Translations under genes and position numbers: made by a program
Notes under the pieces: generated by a model
The model's database searches: none
Seen by the model: the letters and a program-made list of their open reading frames with translations, nothing else
What the model was told of the DNA's origin: nothing
NCBI GenBank assembly: GCA_050084985.1
Contig: JBITNC010000001.1
Location: 46,934,001-46,998,000 of the forward strand
Direction: 5' to 3'
Origin: Nageia nagi
Lineage: Eukaryota > Pinophyta
Length of the DNA: 64,000 bases
Shown: positions 8,886 through 20,959 of the stretch, piece by piece
Numbering within the stretch: the stretch's first letter is position 1
Layout: each line of letters opens with the position of its first letter

Positions 8886-10101
8886 ATCTACCAAATGATA
8901 CCTTCGGAGGGCCTAGAGCTCCCACCGGTGCTAACCTCACAAGCATCTTCAAGAAAGATCATATTGACATGCTATTCTTCTCCTGTATCTTTGACCTTTA
9001 CTGGACACACATAGAATCCATCTTCTATGAGCTTCTATATTCTATCCCTAAGGTTTCCACACCCATTAGTAGCATGGCCCTTAGTCTGATGATATTCACA
9101 ATACCTATCTTCTTTATACCAAGCGGGTTTTTCTGCTATAGGATCTTCTTCACGCTTAGGTAAGGGTTGTAATAACCCTTTTTCCACAAGGTCTTTTAGG
9201 ATATGTCTTGGAGGTATGGGAAATCTCACAAATTTCTTCTCCTTTATCTCACTTGTCTTCTCAGCCACATGGATAGTTTTCTCTTTCTTTGGCGATTACG
9301 GTCTCTTATCCTTTGCTTTAGCCTTATCACTATTGCCATACTTTACAAGCCCTAGCTTCACAAGGATTGTTTCTTTCTCTAACAATTTATACATCATATC
9401 AGAAAATGTAAGATGTGTATAATCAATAACATATGATTGTAAGGGCAATATAACAGCTTCTTTAAAAATGTTATTTACCTCTTTTTCTGTTAATCTGGTC
9501 TTCACTTGCTGCCATGTCTTCTTAAACCTTACAACAAATTTGTCTAGTTGCTCATCACTGTCCTATTTGATAGCACATAAATCTGATAGCATAACTTCCT
9601 TCTTGATGTTATGCTTATATTGCTCCATAAACAAATTATTGAATTCCTCAAATGATGTGATGGACCCTTCAGGTAAGGCATAAAACCATTCTCGAGCCTC
9701 TCCTTCCAAGCTCTGGGGAAGAATTTAGCTTGTAATCTTTGGTCTGTACCAATTTTGAGTTCACACTCATCCTTGAATCCTTGTATATGTCTTCTTGGAT
9801 CTCCTTCACCATTGAACTTACTAAATTTTGGCTCTTTGTAGTCAGATGGTGGCATGTGCCTACGAATTTCATCACATAAAGGACTACCAAATTTGAAAGA
9901 ATCATTAGGCGGAGCTAATCTCCTTCCAATATGTTTATCTGCCTTACATACCTTCCATAGTATCCTGAAAAATTACTATTGTCACCTTAGTGCTATTTTG
10001 CATTCCTTAGATCCCTCTGGATCATCATGTCTAATTTCTACCAATAATTCATCCAAATCTCTTTTTGAAAGACTATGCAAGAATAACTTAAGCTACTCCA
10101 T
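8886..10101 (-). pseudogene. Ty3/Gypsy gag of element A, broken
   Basis: Capsid/nucleocapsid gene. ATG at 10101 begins an N-terminal helix-rich part. The retrotransposon gag domain follows, with KFSKFNGEGDPRRHIQGF and, after a frameshift, EWFYALPEG, then FKKTWQQVK. Near the end a zinc-finger-like CEYHQTKGHATNGC resembles the gag of Tat and Athila elements. Decay: TAG at codon 3, a cluster TGA, TAG, TAA about 40 codons in, one frameshift near 9708 (consistent with loss of one T), and later TAG or TAA stops. No protease follows; the sequence ends at the A22 run. A capsid role is expected from the family. This copy cannot make it. Confidence 0.85.
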
Positions 10102-10173
10102 AACTAAGACACTCACAAAATAGATGTTAGTCTTAACTAAAACCCTTTAGGGTTTTAGTATAATGATGTGCAC

Positions 10174-10191
10174 TTCACTTCGGGTTCACCA
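10174..10191 (-). promoter_or_regulatory. Candidate primer-binding site of element A
   Basis: Minus strand reads TGGTGAACCCGAAGTG, two bases inside the right LTR. Position and the leading TGG are right for tRNA priming. It is not the initiator-Met site; the tRNA was not identified. A similar sequence occupies the same place in element B. Confidence 0.5.
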
Positions 10192-10193
10192 AA

Positions 10194-11027
10194 TGTTTAC
10201 AAATAAAATTGAGTGTGCAAATAAGTAAATAGAAAAATATCTACAAACTTAATATTATCTGCTATTTGAGCTACAGATAGCAATTTATTCTAGATAACAA
10301 TAAACAACATAACAATTCAGAAGTTAATTGTACCAACCAAGACTATAATTTGTGTACTTACCTCACGGAATGTACCTAACAACGAAAGATGCAGATGTTG
10401 GTGATGTACTGAATGATGAGCTCCTTTCCAACAACATCATGACCTGCAAGGATGTAAAAAGAGGACTGTGGGTGGTCTATTTCAATGATATAAGAGCGTT
10501 GGTGGTGTTCTTTTGTTCACAAAGGAGCACCAACGATCTTCTTTGGTGGTTTTGACCTCTCAATTAAGTCCTAGAACTCCAGTGTAGATGTCTCAGATAG
10601 CAATATGATATCAGAATAGATCGTAGATGTCAGGATAGCTCACGTAAGGAAGCACACAAACCACAACCTTGTAGGCAGTACCAAGAGATACCTTAAGGGG
10701 TAGCCATTACAAGACCATACACGGGATCATGTGTATCCTTGTTATTGTGGACTTACTATTAGATCCCTTATTTATATAGATAATAGATAAGTACCACCCA
10801 TGGGTCGAGCGTGCATCTACATAAATAAGGCTAATTCAAACATTCAAGATAAACACACCAATAAACAAGGTAATCCCTGCAATATTCAAGATAATCATTA
10901 TAACATTCATATTCAAGACAAACATTGACATTATCACTTTAATACATTCAATACATATATTTAGGCCCTAAGCATATTTCATTAATTTATTGATTTAAAA
11001 ACATAAATTCATTTTTATGTGTTAACA
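10194..11027 (-). repeat. 5' LTR of element A (right copy)
   Basis: Begins TGTTTAC and ends GTTAACA, giving short inverted ends and a canonical CA. It matches the left LTR throughout, with mainly transition differences. TATATAAATAA on the minus strand at 10768-10778 is the likely promoter core. Confidence 0.92.
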
Positions 11028-11032
11028 GATAC
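11028..11032. repeat. Target-site duplication of element A, right copy (GATAC)
   Basis: Identical to 3175-3179. Confidence 0.93.
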
Positions 11033-12331
11033 AAATATAAACAATCATTACCATGCATGCATACTAGACACATAAATTATGAGATCATTGTTATGCATTT
11101 GATTAGTTTGAAATTTATCAACAAATATTGTTTGCTAGTTTCATAAGTAAAATATAATTCCTTAGAAACTACTATATTACCTGCAACATAACTATTATTA
11201 GGCTACACATTCTTATCAACTACTTCATGATCAATATCAATATTGGCATGATCTTTGTTGGCATCAAGGTGTTTTTGATTTTTTGTTTCTTTGATAAAAT
11301 TATTCTCCATGTAGTTAAAAGTGACAAAATCTTGATAAAATAATACTTTCAATAATTCAAAATATATAGTATTATGAATCCAAACTTAACTCATCAATAA
11401 AACCTCTTACATGAGTTGAATTTGTGGGATTATGTCATTCCATGCAGTAACTCTAGGATGAACTGAGGAAGTCAACTATGATACTTGCTCAATAATACTA
11501 TGTAATAAACTCATTAAATATTGGTAACCTTCAATTTGAATTAGCATGATTTGGAATGGCTCTTACTAGGTGTGGCATGATGAAAAGGTTTCTTGGGTTC
11601 AAGCTCTATACTATAAAAATATTCAATTTTGCTACCAAGTATGCATTGAATATGAATATCTTTCTTGTACTTTCCCATTTTATAAAGCACCATAACCTAA
11701 TATGAAAAGAAACATAAATGTTTCTATAATATTAAGCACAATCCTTAGCAAGTTAGTTGACATAACCCCACTATATTCAATAGAGAATCAAACTAATTCC
11801 AAATATTACAACTCAATGATTAGGTGGAGGGTATAAAAGTTAATTTACTCAAAAATTAGGCTAATACATAGTAGGAAGGAGTCTCCATATAAATACATCT
11901 CACTTCAAAAAATCAAGACACTATCCAACAAGGGATTTCTTGCAAAATAATCTCTCTCATTTCCATGAGAATCAACTAGATTAGGACAATACTTCTCATA
12001 TACAAGAGATTCAACCAAACTAGGATAATCCACTTTAAGTAGGATATGGATACTAACATGGAATATTTTAAAATAAAATAATTAGTCAATACAAATGCAT
12101 ATAATAATTTACAATCAGCTCCTTGAGCCACCTTCAAAAAAATACTTTCAAGCATGCAACAATAAAATAGAGCATTAATGCATTGAGAGTAACAAACAAA
12201 GGTAAGGATAAAAGGAAAAGTTGAATCCCAAATTATATGAAACATTCCTAAGAGTCATTACTAGTATTGAGGAAGGTAGTCAAACTCAAATACATAATCT
12301 CTTAATGGCCAAAAAAATCTCATGTTTCCTC
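11033..12331. other. Spacer without recognised gene
   Basis: AT-rich, continuous with 2331-3174 before element A inserted. Minus-strand frames near 11560-11700 are open for about 40 codons but match nothing I recognise. An 89-codon minus-strand frame at 11976-12245 is hydrophobic and also unrecognised. Confidence 0.4.
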
Positions 12332-12760
12332 ATGTTAGTCACATCATGGAATACAAGGGGTATTCACGATCCTACTAAACATAGAAAGCTAAAAGCTTTA
12401 GTTTACCTAGTTAAACCTTCAGCTCTTTTGATTCAAGAATAAAAAATGTTAGCATCAAAATTTGATGAGTTCCAAAAATATTTGACCAAGAGGTTACTTT
12501 TTTGCTAGTGACTCTAATGGTTAATAAGGAGGATTAATTTTCTTATGGGATAGTTTTAGGTTATCTTTCTCAATTAATTTTGGAAGTACCTCATGGATGA
12601 TAATATTAACCCAATACCATGATTCATACCTAAGTTTTGGCATTATAAATATTTATATACTATTGGATTTACATTAGAAACTAAACTATTAGTAACAAAT
12701 TATAGGGATATCCCATGAGTTGAAAGGGGAATTTTCATGCCATAAGGTACTTGATTGTGA
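12332..12760 (+). pseudogene. Old LINE ORF2 endonuclease fragment
   Basis: The frame from 12332 gives SWNTRGIHDPTKHRKLKAL and then ALLIQE, matching the WN.RGL.D..K...I and LQET start of plant LINE endonucleases. After stops and frameshifts, GGLIFLWDSF and SFGIINIY match the GGL..LW and IINVY segments of the same domain. Later motifs (GDFN, SDH) were not found. It is much more decayed than the LINE at the left end, AT-rich, and of opposite orientation, so it is a separate, older insertion. Confidence 0.75.
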
Positions 12761-13452
12761 AGCAATATGATTGTATTAAAATCTAAGTAAAAGTTGAAAA
12801 TTAAAACCATCAAAAATTCTTGAATCTCATCTTGCTAGAATAACCATATAAGGACTATCTTTAGCATCCTAGCAAAAAAGACATTACATTGAGAATCTAG
12901 TATAAGTCTAAGAAGCAGCTTCTCTTATTCAACATTATAAGAGAAAGGATAGTTCATGTGCTCATATCTTATTAATACATATAGATCCATAATTTGTGTT
13001 AAGTTTGTATCGTTGGTGTTTGTGCATTGAAAATTTTTGTCATTTACAAGGATGTACTACTCTAAAGATGCCAAAACGTGGCTCTCATCTACAAATATGT
13101 AACTATATGACACAAATATGTCCAGTTAAATTAGGATATAGGTAAAATGAGCTATAGGAGATTAGAAGGCATTAATGGATACACATCCTATAGTATATGA
13201 TCTATTGAATAGGGTTAGGACTCTATCACTCTTAGATGTTCATTCAGGGAGTACCTGATATCCCAACTAATGAAAGAGTGCATCTTTCTCTACATGACTC
13301 AAACAAGGTTATAATGGAATAATACCTCCAATTTCCTACATTGAAAGAAATCTTCTTTAATATTTTTTCCATTTAAAGAAATATTCTGATCATTGAAGAT
13401 ATTACCTATCTCCATATAGATAACTTGTATGCAAGACTAAAATTAAAGCCAA
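12761..13452. other. Spacer without recognised gene
   Basis: AT-rich. It may contain more of the decayed LINE, but no motif could be placed with confidence. Confidence 0.35.
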
Positions 13453-14208
13453 TTAACTACAAAGAAGCTCAAAGCTATGGCAACTTGTTTCACCAAATAG
13501 AAATAGTAAATTAATAAGATCCACTAGTAAATTGTAGGAGACCTCACATACAATATCTCCCATACCATATGCAAAAATATTGTCAATAAGCAAATTGAAT
13601 ATGAGGAAAATGTCATCTCTTACACCATCCAATGGAAAATAGGCTAAGCACTCAAATGACAAATTGAACTAGAGAAGTGTCGTTAAGGATAAAAGAGGTA
13701 TTTATAGAAGTGCTCTTTTTATTTCTTGATTTCACTCATGACATTAATTGATGGTAATAGAAAAATTTCACATATTTCAGCAAGGTTTTCCTTGGCCAAT
13801 TCTATGTTGGAAGCTTCTCTACAGCTTGCATTTTGGGAAAATGCATAATTTCTCTAAACAAATAAAGGGAATATAATATACTTGCATTATATTTATTATT
13901 GTACAAAGATGAAATTGCATTCTTTAACATATGATGAATTGAAATCAAATTTAAGCCTTTGATGGCATGAGACAAAGGTATTTTTTCAGTAAAGTTGAAC
14001 ATATTGCATTGAATGCCTTTGATGATAGGCCAATATCACCAACACCATGTTGATTTAGCATTTTTCTAAGAGTCAACATAAGATCCTTAGCTTGAACCTT
14101 AGAAATAATGCTTAGAGAGGTTGAAAACCATGATAAAAATAACATGAGAGTGTCAATTTGAATAGGATGAAGAGGATTTCCTACAATATGACAAAGAATT
14201 TTGATCAA
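13453..14208 (-). other. Unrecognised broken coding-like stretch
   Basis: Three minus-strand open stretches (13453-13662, 13802-14002, 13951-14208) in at least two frames give leucine-rich helical sequence, for example ISKVQAKDLMLTLRKML. The two right-hand stretches overlap with a frame change, as expected for a decayed exon, but I recognise no family. It could equally be chance in AT-rich DNA. Confidence 0.15.
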
Positions 14209-14272
14209 TATAATAAATTCTATAGCAAATCATTATGTAGATACTTGTTTTGTTGTTGATAGTAGGCTCAGG

Positions 14273-14672
14273 ATACCAATGCATCATGTAACAATGGGCT
14301 TTTTTCTATTGAATTTACAATAGTTCAAATTTATTCATGGATTGAGATGAAATCTAATGGATCATGCCTTTTTTAAAATTATACCTAAAGCTCTTAAGAT
14401 CTCAAATACCAATGCATCATGTAACAATGGGCTTTGTCTATTGAATTTATAGTAGTTCAAATTTAGTCATGGATTGAGATGAAATCTAATGGATCATGCC
14501 TTATTTAAAATTCTACCTAAAGCTCTTAAGATCTCAAATACCAATGCATCATGTAACAATGGGCTTTTGTATGTTGAATTTACAATAGTTCAAATTTAGT
14601 CATGGATTGAGATGAAATCTAATGGATCATGCCTTGTTTAAAATTCTACCTAAAGCTCTTAAGATCTCAAAT
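14273..14672. repeat. 133-bp tandem repeat, three copies
   Basis: Units start ATACCAATGCATCATG at 14273, 14406 and 14538, spacing 133 and 132 bp. Copies differ by only a few bases, so the triplication is fairly recent compared with its decayed surroundings. No coding content. Confidence 0.93.
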
Positions 14673-15887
14673 ATATAGTCAACAAGTCATTCTCCAAAAT
14701 AATATTGAGCTTTTTTGTAACATTTGTGCCTTCAATTTGATGAGTATAATAATGTATTAACTCAAAATTGTTGTTAGTTTTCACAAAAAAATATCTTTAG
14801 AAAATGACTCCAATAAAAATAATGAAATGGAATTTAATAGAGACATATTTGTTTAAATAAAAGAATAATGCAAAATTATTATATAAAATCATTCATAAAA
14901 TTCAACCATGAAATGTTCTCTATAAAACATCTTTTCAAATGAAAGTGTAAATTAGTTGCTAATTCTATAAATCATAAATCAATGTTTTAAATAATTGACA
15001 CTAGTTTATGTTTGTTTTGAATTCAAGTTCAAACCTAAACTAATTTTGGTAATTTTTAAGGCTTACCTCTACATTATCTTGTCCAAACTATTCAATTTAT
15101 AGTTATAGAGAGTTGAATTTAAGGTTTTTTCCTTTGTTTTTTTCTTCCAAACTTGTTTATTTTGTGTAACAAAAAGTAGGGAATTCGATCATCTTTTCTT
15201 GTTCTAATATGATTTAACATTGCATGGTAGAGATTAGTTCAACATCCACCCACCCAACATCCTACTTCTGAGGAACTTAGTTTTGGGAAAATTAATTTCA
15301 AGGTTTTTTACCTTGTTGCTCATCTGATCACCAAAAGGGTTTGCAACCAACCATACTATGTTAGTTAAAGATTAATAATGTGTTGGATCAGTTGGTTCTG
15401 ATTACAATGTTGCACTTTTCCACAAGTACTTTCCAATCATGATTAATGCCCAAATATTAGGATTTATATTTCTCTTAATTCAAAAACTACACTAATGCAT
15501 CCTAAGTCAAAATAATATCCATAATATCATGAATACATCATATTGTAGTTCCTTTTTATCCTGGTATTAGTATGTGTGATTAAGACACAAATATGTTCTC
15601 TTTCATTGCTTATTTAAGTAAGAGCATGTGTCCTTTTGATTTTAAATACTTTAGAAGTCATGATATGAATACTTTTAAGTGTATATGGATTCTTCATTGA
15701 AATATTTTGCAACTTTTGGGAGGATGCAACTTTAATGTTGTTGCTAGAAATGAATGTGATGTCTAGATTTGTATGCTTGACTATATTCTGATAGCATGAT
15801 GGTTCTCATGTAATTAAGTTGTATGAAATGAGATATCTTCTCATGGATTATGATATTTTCATATTACTAAAGCATGGCTTTCCTTGA
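14673..15887. other. Spacer without recognised gene
   Basis: AT-rich sequence upstream of the PPR remnant. No frame, repeat or promoter was convincing. Confidence 0.45.
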
Positions 15888-16775
15888 TAGGCATTGAAAC
15901 TATCTCATCAAATGCAACAAACAACAACATGCACCCAATTGGGTGATTTACAATGGGGTTTATACATACATCAAAGACTCTTTAAAAGTAAATTTCTATC
16001 AGATGTGGTTTTGAATGCCTTGATAGATATGTATGCAAAATGTGAAAGCATAGAGAAGGTACAAAAATTGTTTGACAAGGTGCATTATGTAGATACAATT
16101 TTATGGAATGCAATGATCACAAGATACACACAAAATGGATATGTTGAAAGGACCTGTGAATTGTTTGAAAAAATACCTCATCAAAATTCAGTATGATGGA
16201 ATGTAGTGATCCTAGGATATGCAAAAAATTGGTTTTCTAAATAGGATTTAGAGAATTTTAAGCTAATGCAATTATAAGGTGTAAAACCAAACTATGTAAC
16301 CTTTGCCAATATTCTTTTACCATGTGCCACTAATGGAGCTCTACAAGAAGGTATGGATTGTCATCAAATGTTATGGTTGTGAATGCCCTGATATGGATGT
16401 ATGTAAAATGTGGAAGAATGTACAAGGCCTAAGAATTGTTTGACAAAATGCATGATGTAGCCATAGTTCCATGAAATGCAAGATTATAGGGTATGCATAA
16501 AAATGGATTCTTTGAAAAGGCTCTAGAGATGCCCAAGAAAATGTAGTTGTCTAGTGTAAAATCAAATTATCACCTTTTCCAACATTCTTCTAGCATATGC
16601 ACCATTGGAGTTATAGAAGAGCATGTGTACATCCATCAAAGAGTAGTTGAAAATAGTTTTTCATCAAATTTTGTGGTTGTGAATCCCCTGATAGATATGT
16701 ATGCCAAATGCTAAAGAATACTCAAGGCCTAAGAATTATATGAAGATATGCATTATGTAGACATAGTTTAGCATT
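15888..16775 (+). pseudogene. Pentatricopeptide repeat (PPR) gene fragment
   Basis: The first 100 codons are open and contain PPR units of the plant PLS type: IHQRLFKSKFLSDVVLNALI, DMYAKCESIEKVQKLFDK, then WNAMITRYTQNGYVE. After a TGA at 16194 the repeats go on across several stops and frameshifts (GVKPNYVTFANILLPCATNG, later NPLIDMYAKC near 16690). There is no start codon in context, no organelle-targeting region and no E or DYW tail. PPR proteins bind organellar RNA; this is an internal piece of such a gene, long dead. Several stops sit where glutamine is usual. Confidence 0.85.
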
Positions 16776-19700
16776 ATAAATTTCCAAGACAATATTAGAT
16801 TTTATTAGGAGCTTTTTCAATCATTTTTAGTTTGTGTAAAGATTGATAGGCATACCCATGTATCATCAACTTCTATGTAAGATAGGTCTAATGTCTATAG
16901 ACTATTACCAAATAACTAAAAGAAAAAATCAATTAATTTAGTGATGACATGCATAGTGCAAGGTAAGGTAAATTTGTAGCATTACAACATCTAGGATATA
17001 GGTCAGTCAACTTTAGTGTTGCTAAAAGTTTTGGGTTTGGCTTTTATTGCAATATTTACAAAGTTATAGAATTGGTATAGAGACTATGTTCATACCATAA
17101 GGGATAGTTTAATTAATGCATAGTTTACATCTTAAGATAAATACAACAACATTGGATACAATGAATCAAGGGCTTACATAGACATTTAAAAACTACCTTT
17201 CAACATAAGGGATTGGTAGAAGATGGGTAAATATGCTTTTCACCAGCATGGTGTTTTAGCACTCAAATTTTTCTTATACTCTTAATAGATTTCATTTTCT
17301 CTGAGATAGAAATTTATAAATTAAGTGAAGGCCTACCTTTCATATATATTTATTAGAAGGGGTTTATTATATTATCCTCTAAAGTTAATTTAGTTTTCTA
17401 TTTAGTTTTAGAAATGAAGTGATCCAATGTTTTGAAGCAAACTAGTTGACAGCATATTAAATAGCTAAATCTAAAGTAATATAACAAAAAAATGTATTGA
17501 TACATATGTTTATTGATATGGAGTTTTTATATAATGCAATAAATCTTTTCAAAAATTCTTTACAATAGGAAATGGATAGGCACTCTTTCAAGAGTTACAA
17601 TAAGGATGGGGCCCAATGGATCCATGGAAGTAATGTAGATTTATATGTTCCTAATTTACTTGATGCTAATGCAACATTTCACACATTGAGTGGGTGATGG
17701 ACCTTAACACTGTCCTAATATGCAAAAAATAATTTTTTGAAGGGTGTTTCTCTTCAACACTACCTTCCAACAAGGGTCCCAGATAAGATGCCACATGGAT
17801 CAAGGAAGTTCAAACATATTGGATTTTAGGGCAAATTTTGAATTGAACAATGCTTATACAAGATTGGCTATATAATATATATATCTTTAAAAATAGAAAA
17901 AAGATAAGTATTCCACTCATACCTAATTGTACCAGTAGGTGTGAATTGCTACAAACCCTATTTTCTCTTTCCTCTAAAAATTCCCTATAAAATATGTAGT
18001 GGGAATTTTCATCCAAATCTAATTAACAATTCTTTTCACATGTAGACTTGGATACCCAATGATTGCAATAAGAGTGTTTGTAAGAATTTTGTATATGTTG
18101 TTTCTTTTGTATCTATGATCATCCAATATCATGCTCTCTAAGAAGGAACTAAAGATGATGTTAATGGGATTTGAAATTGAAACAAACATCTTCAGAATAG
18201 GCCTATAAAGAGTATAGTTTTTGAAAAATGTAGTTCAATTTTTTAGGAAGTTCCTATATGAATATTTATAACTAGTACAATATCAACATAATAAGAAATA
18301 AGTAAATAAGAATACATAGTCAAAATGATTTGTAATTGATAGGGTTAAAATTGCCTCCATTTTTTAGCTTTCTAGTGCTTCCCTAGATTGAGTAATAGTT
18401 CAAGATTACTCCCATGTTTGCTTTATCTTCCAGCCAACATTTCAACTTGGTCTCTCATTTCCCATAAACTTCTATTAATTCTATGATTCAACTCTAATAA
18501 CACCCTAGATCCTATATTATGATTGTAAAATCGAGTTTTGGGACATCAATGCTTTGAATGCTTTCTACTTAATTTTCAAAAACTATAAGTCAAGCTTCAT
18601 TACTTGCTCTATTTCTAGAGATGCTTAATTTGGTCTTTGCTAATGATATATTTTTCTTGTATCTTGGCAATCATTGCATGTAAATTAGCCATAGCTAATT
18701 ACAAAGAGGCTTCTAAGGCATTAGGAAACTATATTAAGTGTTTATCTAAATCATTCAATGATAGATTTTCCATAACTATTGTAGAATTGGTCATAGTGAA
18801 TTTCCAAGCTAACTTCATCATACATCACCTACATAACTCCATAGATTATTGGTGATATTTTGGGGGCATATAATGGTCACCTCACTTTCACTAAGGTGTA
18901 CAACATCAGTTGTAAGCTTGTGCACTCACAACATGAAAATACTTCAATTACAAAGAAAAAGATCAAACCTTAGGTCTAGAACTGAGTTGATAAACTTTTG
19001 TTGCAGTTGTTTCCTAGGTTTTATTTCTCTAACCTATGATATTGGTTTTTTCTTAATAATTATCAAATACAATCTTTACTCTTTTGTAAGATACAAGTTT
19101 GAAGGATGAATTTAAAAGCTTTCTCTTAATTCAAAGTTAATTATTAGGTTCTCACTTTATGTTACCTTTTAAGGCATGACTAATAAGGGTTACCCTCACC
19201 TTATGCAATTCTTTTTTTGGTTGAAATGTTGTGTGATGACATTATGAACCCCATTGGGCTACAATGGTTGCCTATGGGTGATGCTTGGAGCAAGTTGCAG
19301 CAAGTTCAAATTCAATGTTTGTATCATAGTAGATTAAAAAATAATGATATTCAAATAGGATTCATATGAAGATATTCTAACATGTGGTAGTGATACTAAA
19401 TGTAAGAGCATTGATATTTTTGGAAGATATGATTATCCTAACTTATCTTTCTATTCCATTTTTTTCCAATTAGAAGAAGCTAAAAACCATTCATTTTCTT
19501 ATGTTTGAGACTATCCTTGCCAACATGGTTCCTTTGATACATCCTTCCTATGGTTGACTACATAAGTTTTATTCAATTCTTTATCTTAACTTTAGAGTTT
19601 CACAAGAATTCAATATCTTTTCCAATACTTACAAAAATGAATTATTTCTTATTATTTTTGTAATGATACCAGTGCTATGTTGTTTCTTTCTAGGATTAAT

Positions 19701-20108
19701 CATTGGTAGAAATGGTCAAGATCAATAAACTCACCTCAATCCTTAGCCAAATGAAAAATCTTATAAAAATTGTATGGATCCAATTTTAGCCTTACAAACT
19801 ATGTAGGAATAGGGTTTAATCTTCAAACTCAACCTAGATTATGAGAAACTAGTGTAAGACAAACTCTCATGGTGATTTGGTTCTCATAGGCTTAAGGAAA
19901 AAAATATAATAATGATAATAAATGAAACCCCAACATGGATGTAATAAAAACTAATAATTTGTTTGCTTGTTGTAATGATTAAACAATTACCTATAAAGAA
20001 TTTTGAAACCATGACATAAGTTTTAGCTTTGAAATTCAAAAATGCTAGTCAAGGATTGAAAGAATACTCACCCAAAATAGTAGCCTTTGTCTAGAAGCCT
20101 ACATATAG
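16776..20108. other. Long spacer without recognised gene
   Basis: About 3.3 kb of AT-rich sequence. The longest frames (for example 18637-18855 and 18849-19109 on the plus strand) are under 90 codons, with no motif I know. No repeat structure was seen by eye. Confidence 0.4.
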
Positions 20109-20113
20109 GGTTC
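20109..20113. repeat. Probable target duplication of element B, left (GGTTC)
   Basis: Differs by one base from TGTTC at 25811-25815, just after the right LTR. Confidence 0.6.
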
Positions 20114-20239
20114 TGTTGATTAGGACTGTGTAATATATGCACTATGAACAATCTTAACCAAAGTAAATCAAGAACAGACTATGGTGACAGTCTGATCTCC
20201 GGAGAAGGCCGGTTCCTTATCCATTGGGCGTAGAAAAAG

Positions 20240-20414
20240 TAACAGGAAAGTAAATAAAAGAGTAGAGTGCGAGGAATTCAAGCAAAAGGGTTAGGGTAAC
20301 AGGAAAGAAATAAAAAAGAGTAGGGTGTGAGGAATTTAAGCAAAAGGCTTAGGGTAACAAGAGAGAAAATAAAAAAGAGTAGAGTGCGAGGAATTTAAGC
20401 AAAAAGGCTTAGGG
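20240..20414. repeat. 57-60-bp tandem repeat inside the LTR, three copies
   Basis: Units start TAACAGGAAAG or TAACAAGAGAG at 20240, 20297 and 20355, with a partial fourth at 20415. The same array is in the right LTR from about 23990, so it predates this insertion. Confidence 0.9.
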
Positions 20415-20759
20415 TAACAAGAGAGAAAGAAAAGGTAGATCACTAGTTCAGTGCGGGCTTTCACAGTGTGTGAAACCTTGGCCTGAATCTAGTGTAGTAG
20501 CTACGGTACAAGCTCTCACTCTCTAATAGTTTCCTAGCTTTACTCTACCATCTAGCAGACACAGTTATACTAGCAACCCGCAATTATCATTCAGGAAACA
20601 AGCCAAGCTGCCACGATGTAACCAAATTAAGAATGGCAATTACGAGTGCTAGATAAGAAAGGTCAAGATGGTATCATATTACTGATAAAAACTATAGGTC
20701 TTCGAGAACAAATGTAAAGAGCAATACTAGGCTTTCGACCATTCTTTCACTTTATTTTC

Positions 20760-20771
20760 ATATACTTATAC
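20760..20771 (-). promoter_or_regulatory. TATA-like element in LTR of B
   Basis: Minus strand reads TATAAGTATATG. It lies just downstream, in element direction, of the clustered TTCNNGAA sites, and the same string is at the matching place in the right LTR (about 24510-24521). Confidence 0.4.
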
Positions 20772-20959
20772 TGCAGTAATAGCAGTTACACGATTTGCAA
20801 AATAGAAATGTTTACAAAATGGCTTAAAGATTCCATCCTTCTTTTAACTGATACTACCTACATACGCCACTTGGCAAAATATTACAAAAATGGGCAAGAT
20901 TGCAAATGATACACTTCTTGACAACTATGATCTGACCTTTTGCTGGCTTCATCTCTACA

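Larger units (their letters stand above)
3180..11027 (-). mobile_element. LTR retrotransposon A: gag plus antisense PMD gene, no pol
   Basis: Two direct repeats of about 833 bp (3180-4012 and 10194-11027) bound a 6.2-kb interior, with a perfect 5-bp target duplication outside. A gag remnant, a purine tract next to the left LTR and a primer-binding-like site next to the right LTR all give minus orientation. No protease, reverse transcriptase, RNase H or integrase could be read in any frame. In element order it has 5' LTR, gag, an opposite-strand plant mobile domain gene, tandem repeats, and 3' LTR. A gag of this kind, an antisense gene between the coding region and the 3' LTR, and a repeat-rich 3' region are known features of the plant Ty3/Gypsy Tat lineage. 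Membership is inferred. Movement would need pol supplied in trans. Confidence 0.9.

Noticed and set aside
10174-10191. tRNA genes
   Set aside because: Primer-binding sites here match only tRNA 3' ends. I saw no cloverleaf or internal promoter boxes anywhere in the window.
18637-19109. Two hydrophobic plus-strand frames
   Set aside because: Under 90 codons, AT-rich composition, no motif, no promoter or repeat support.
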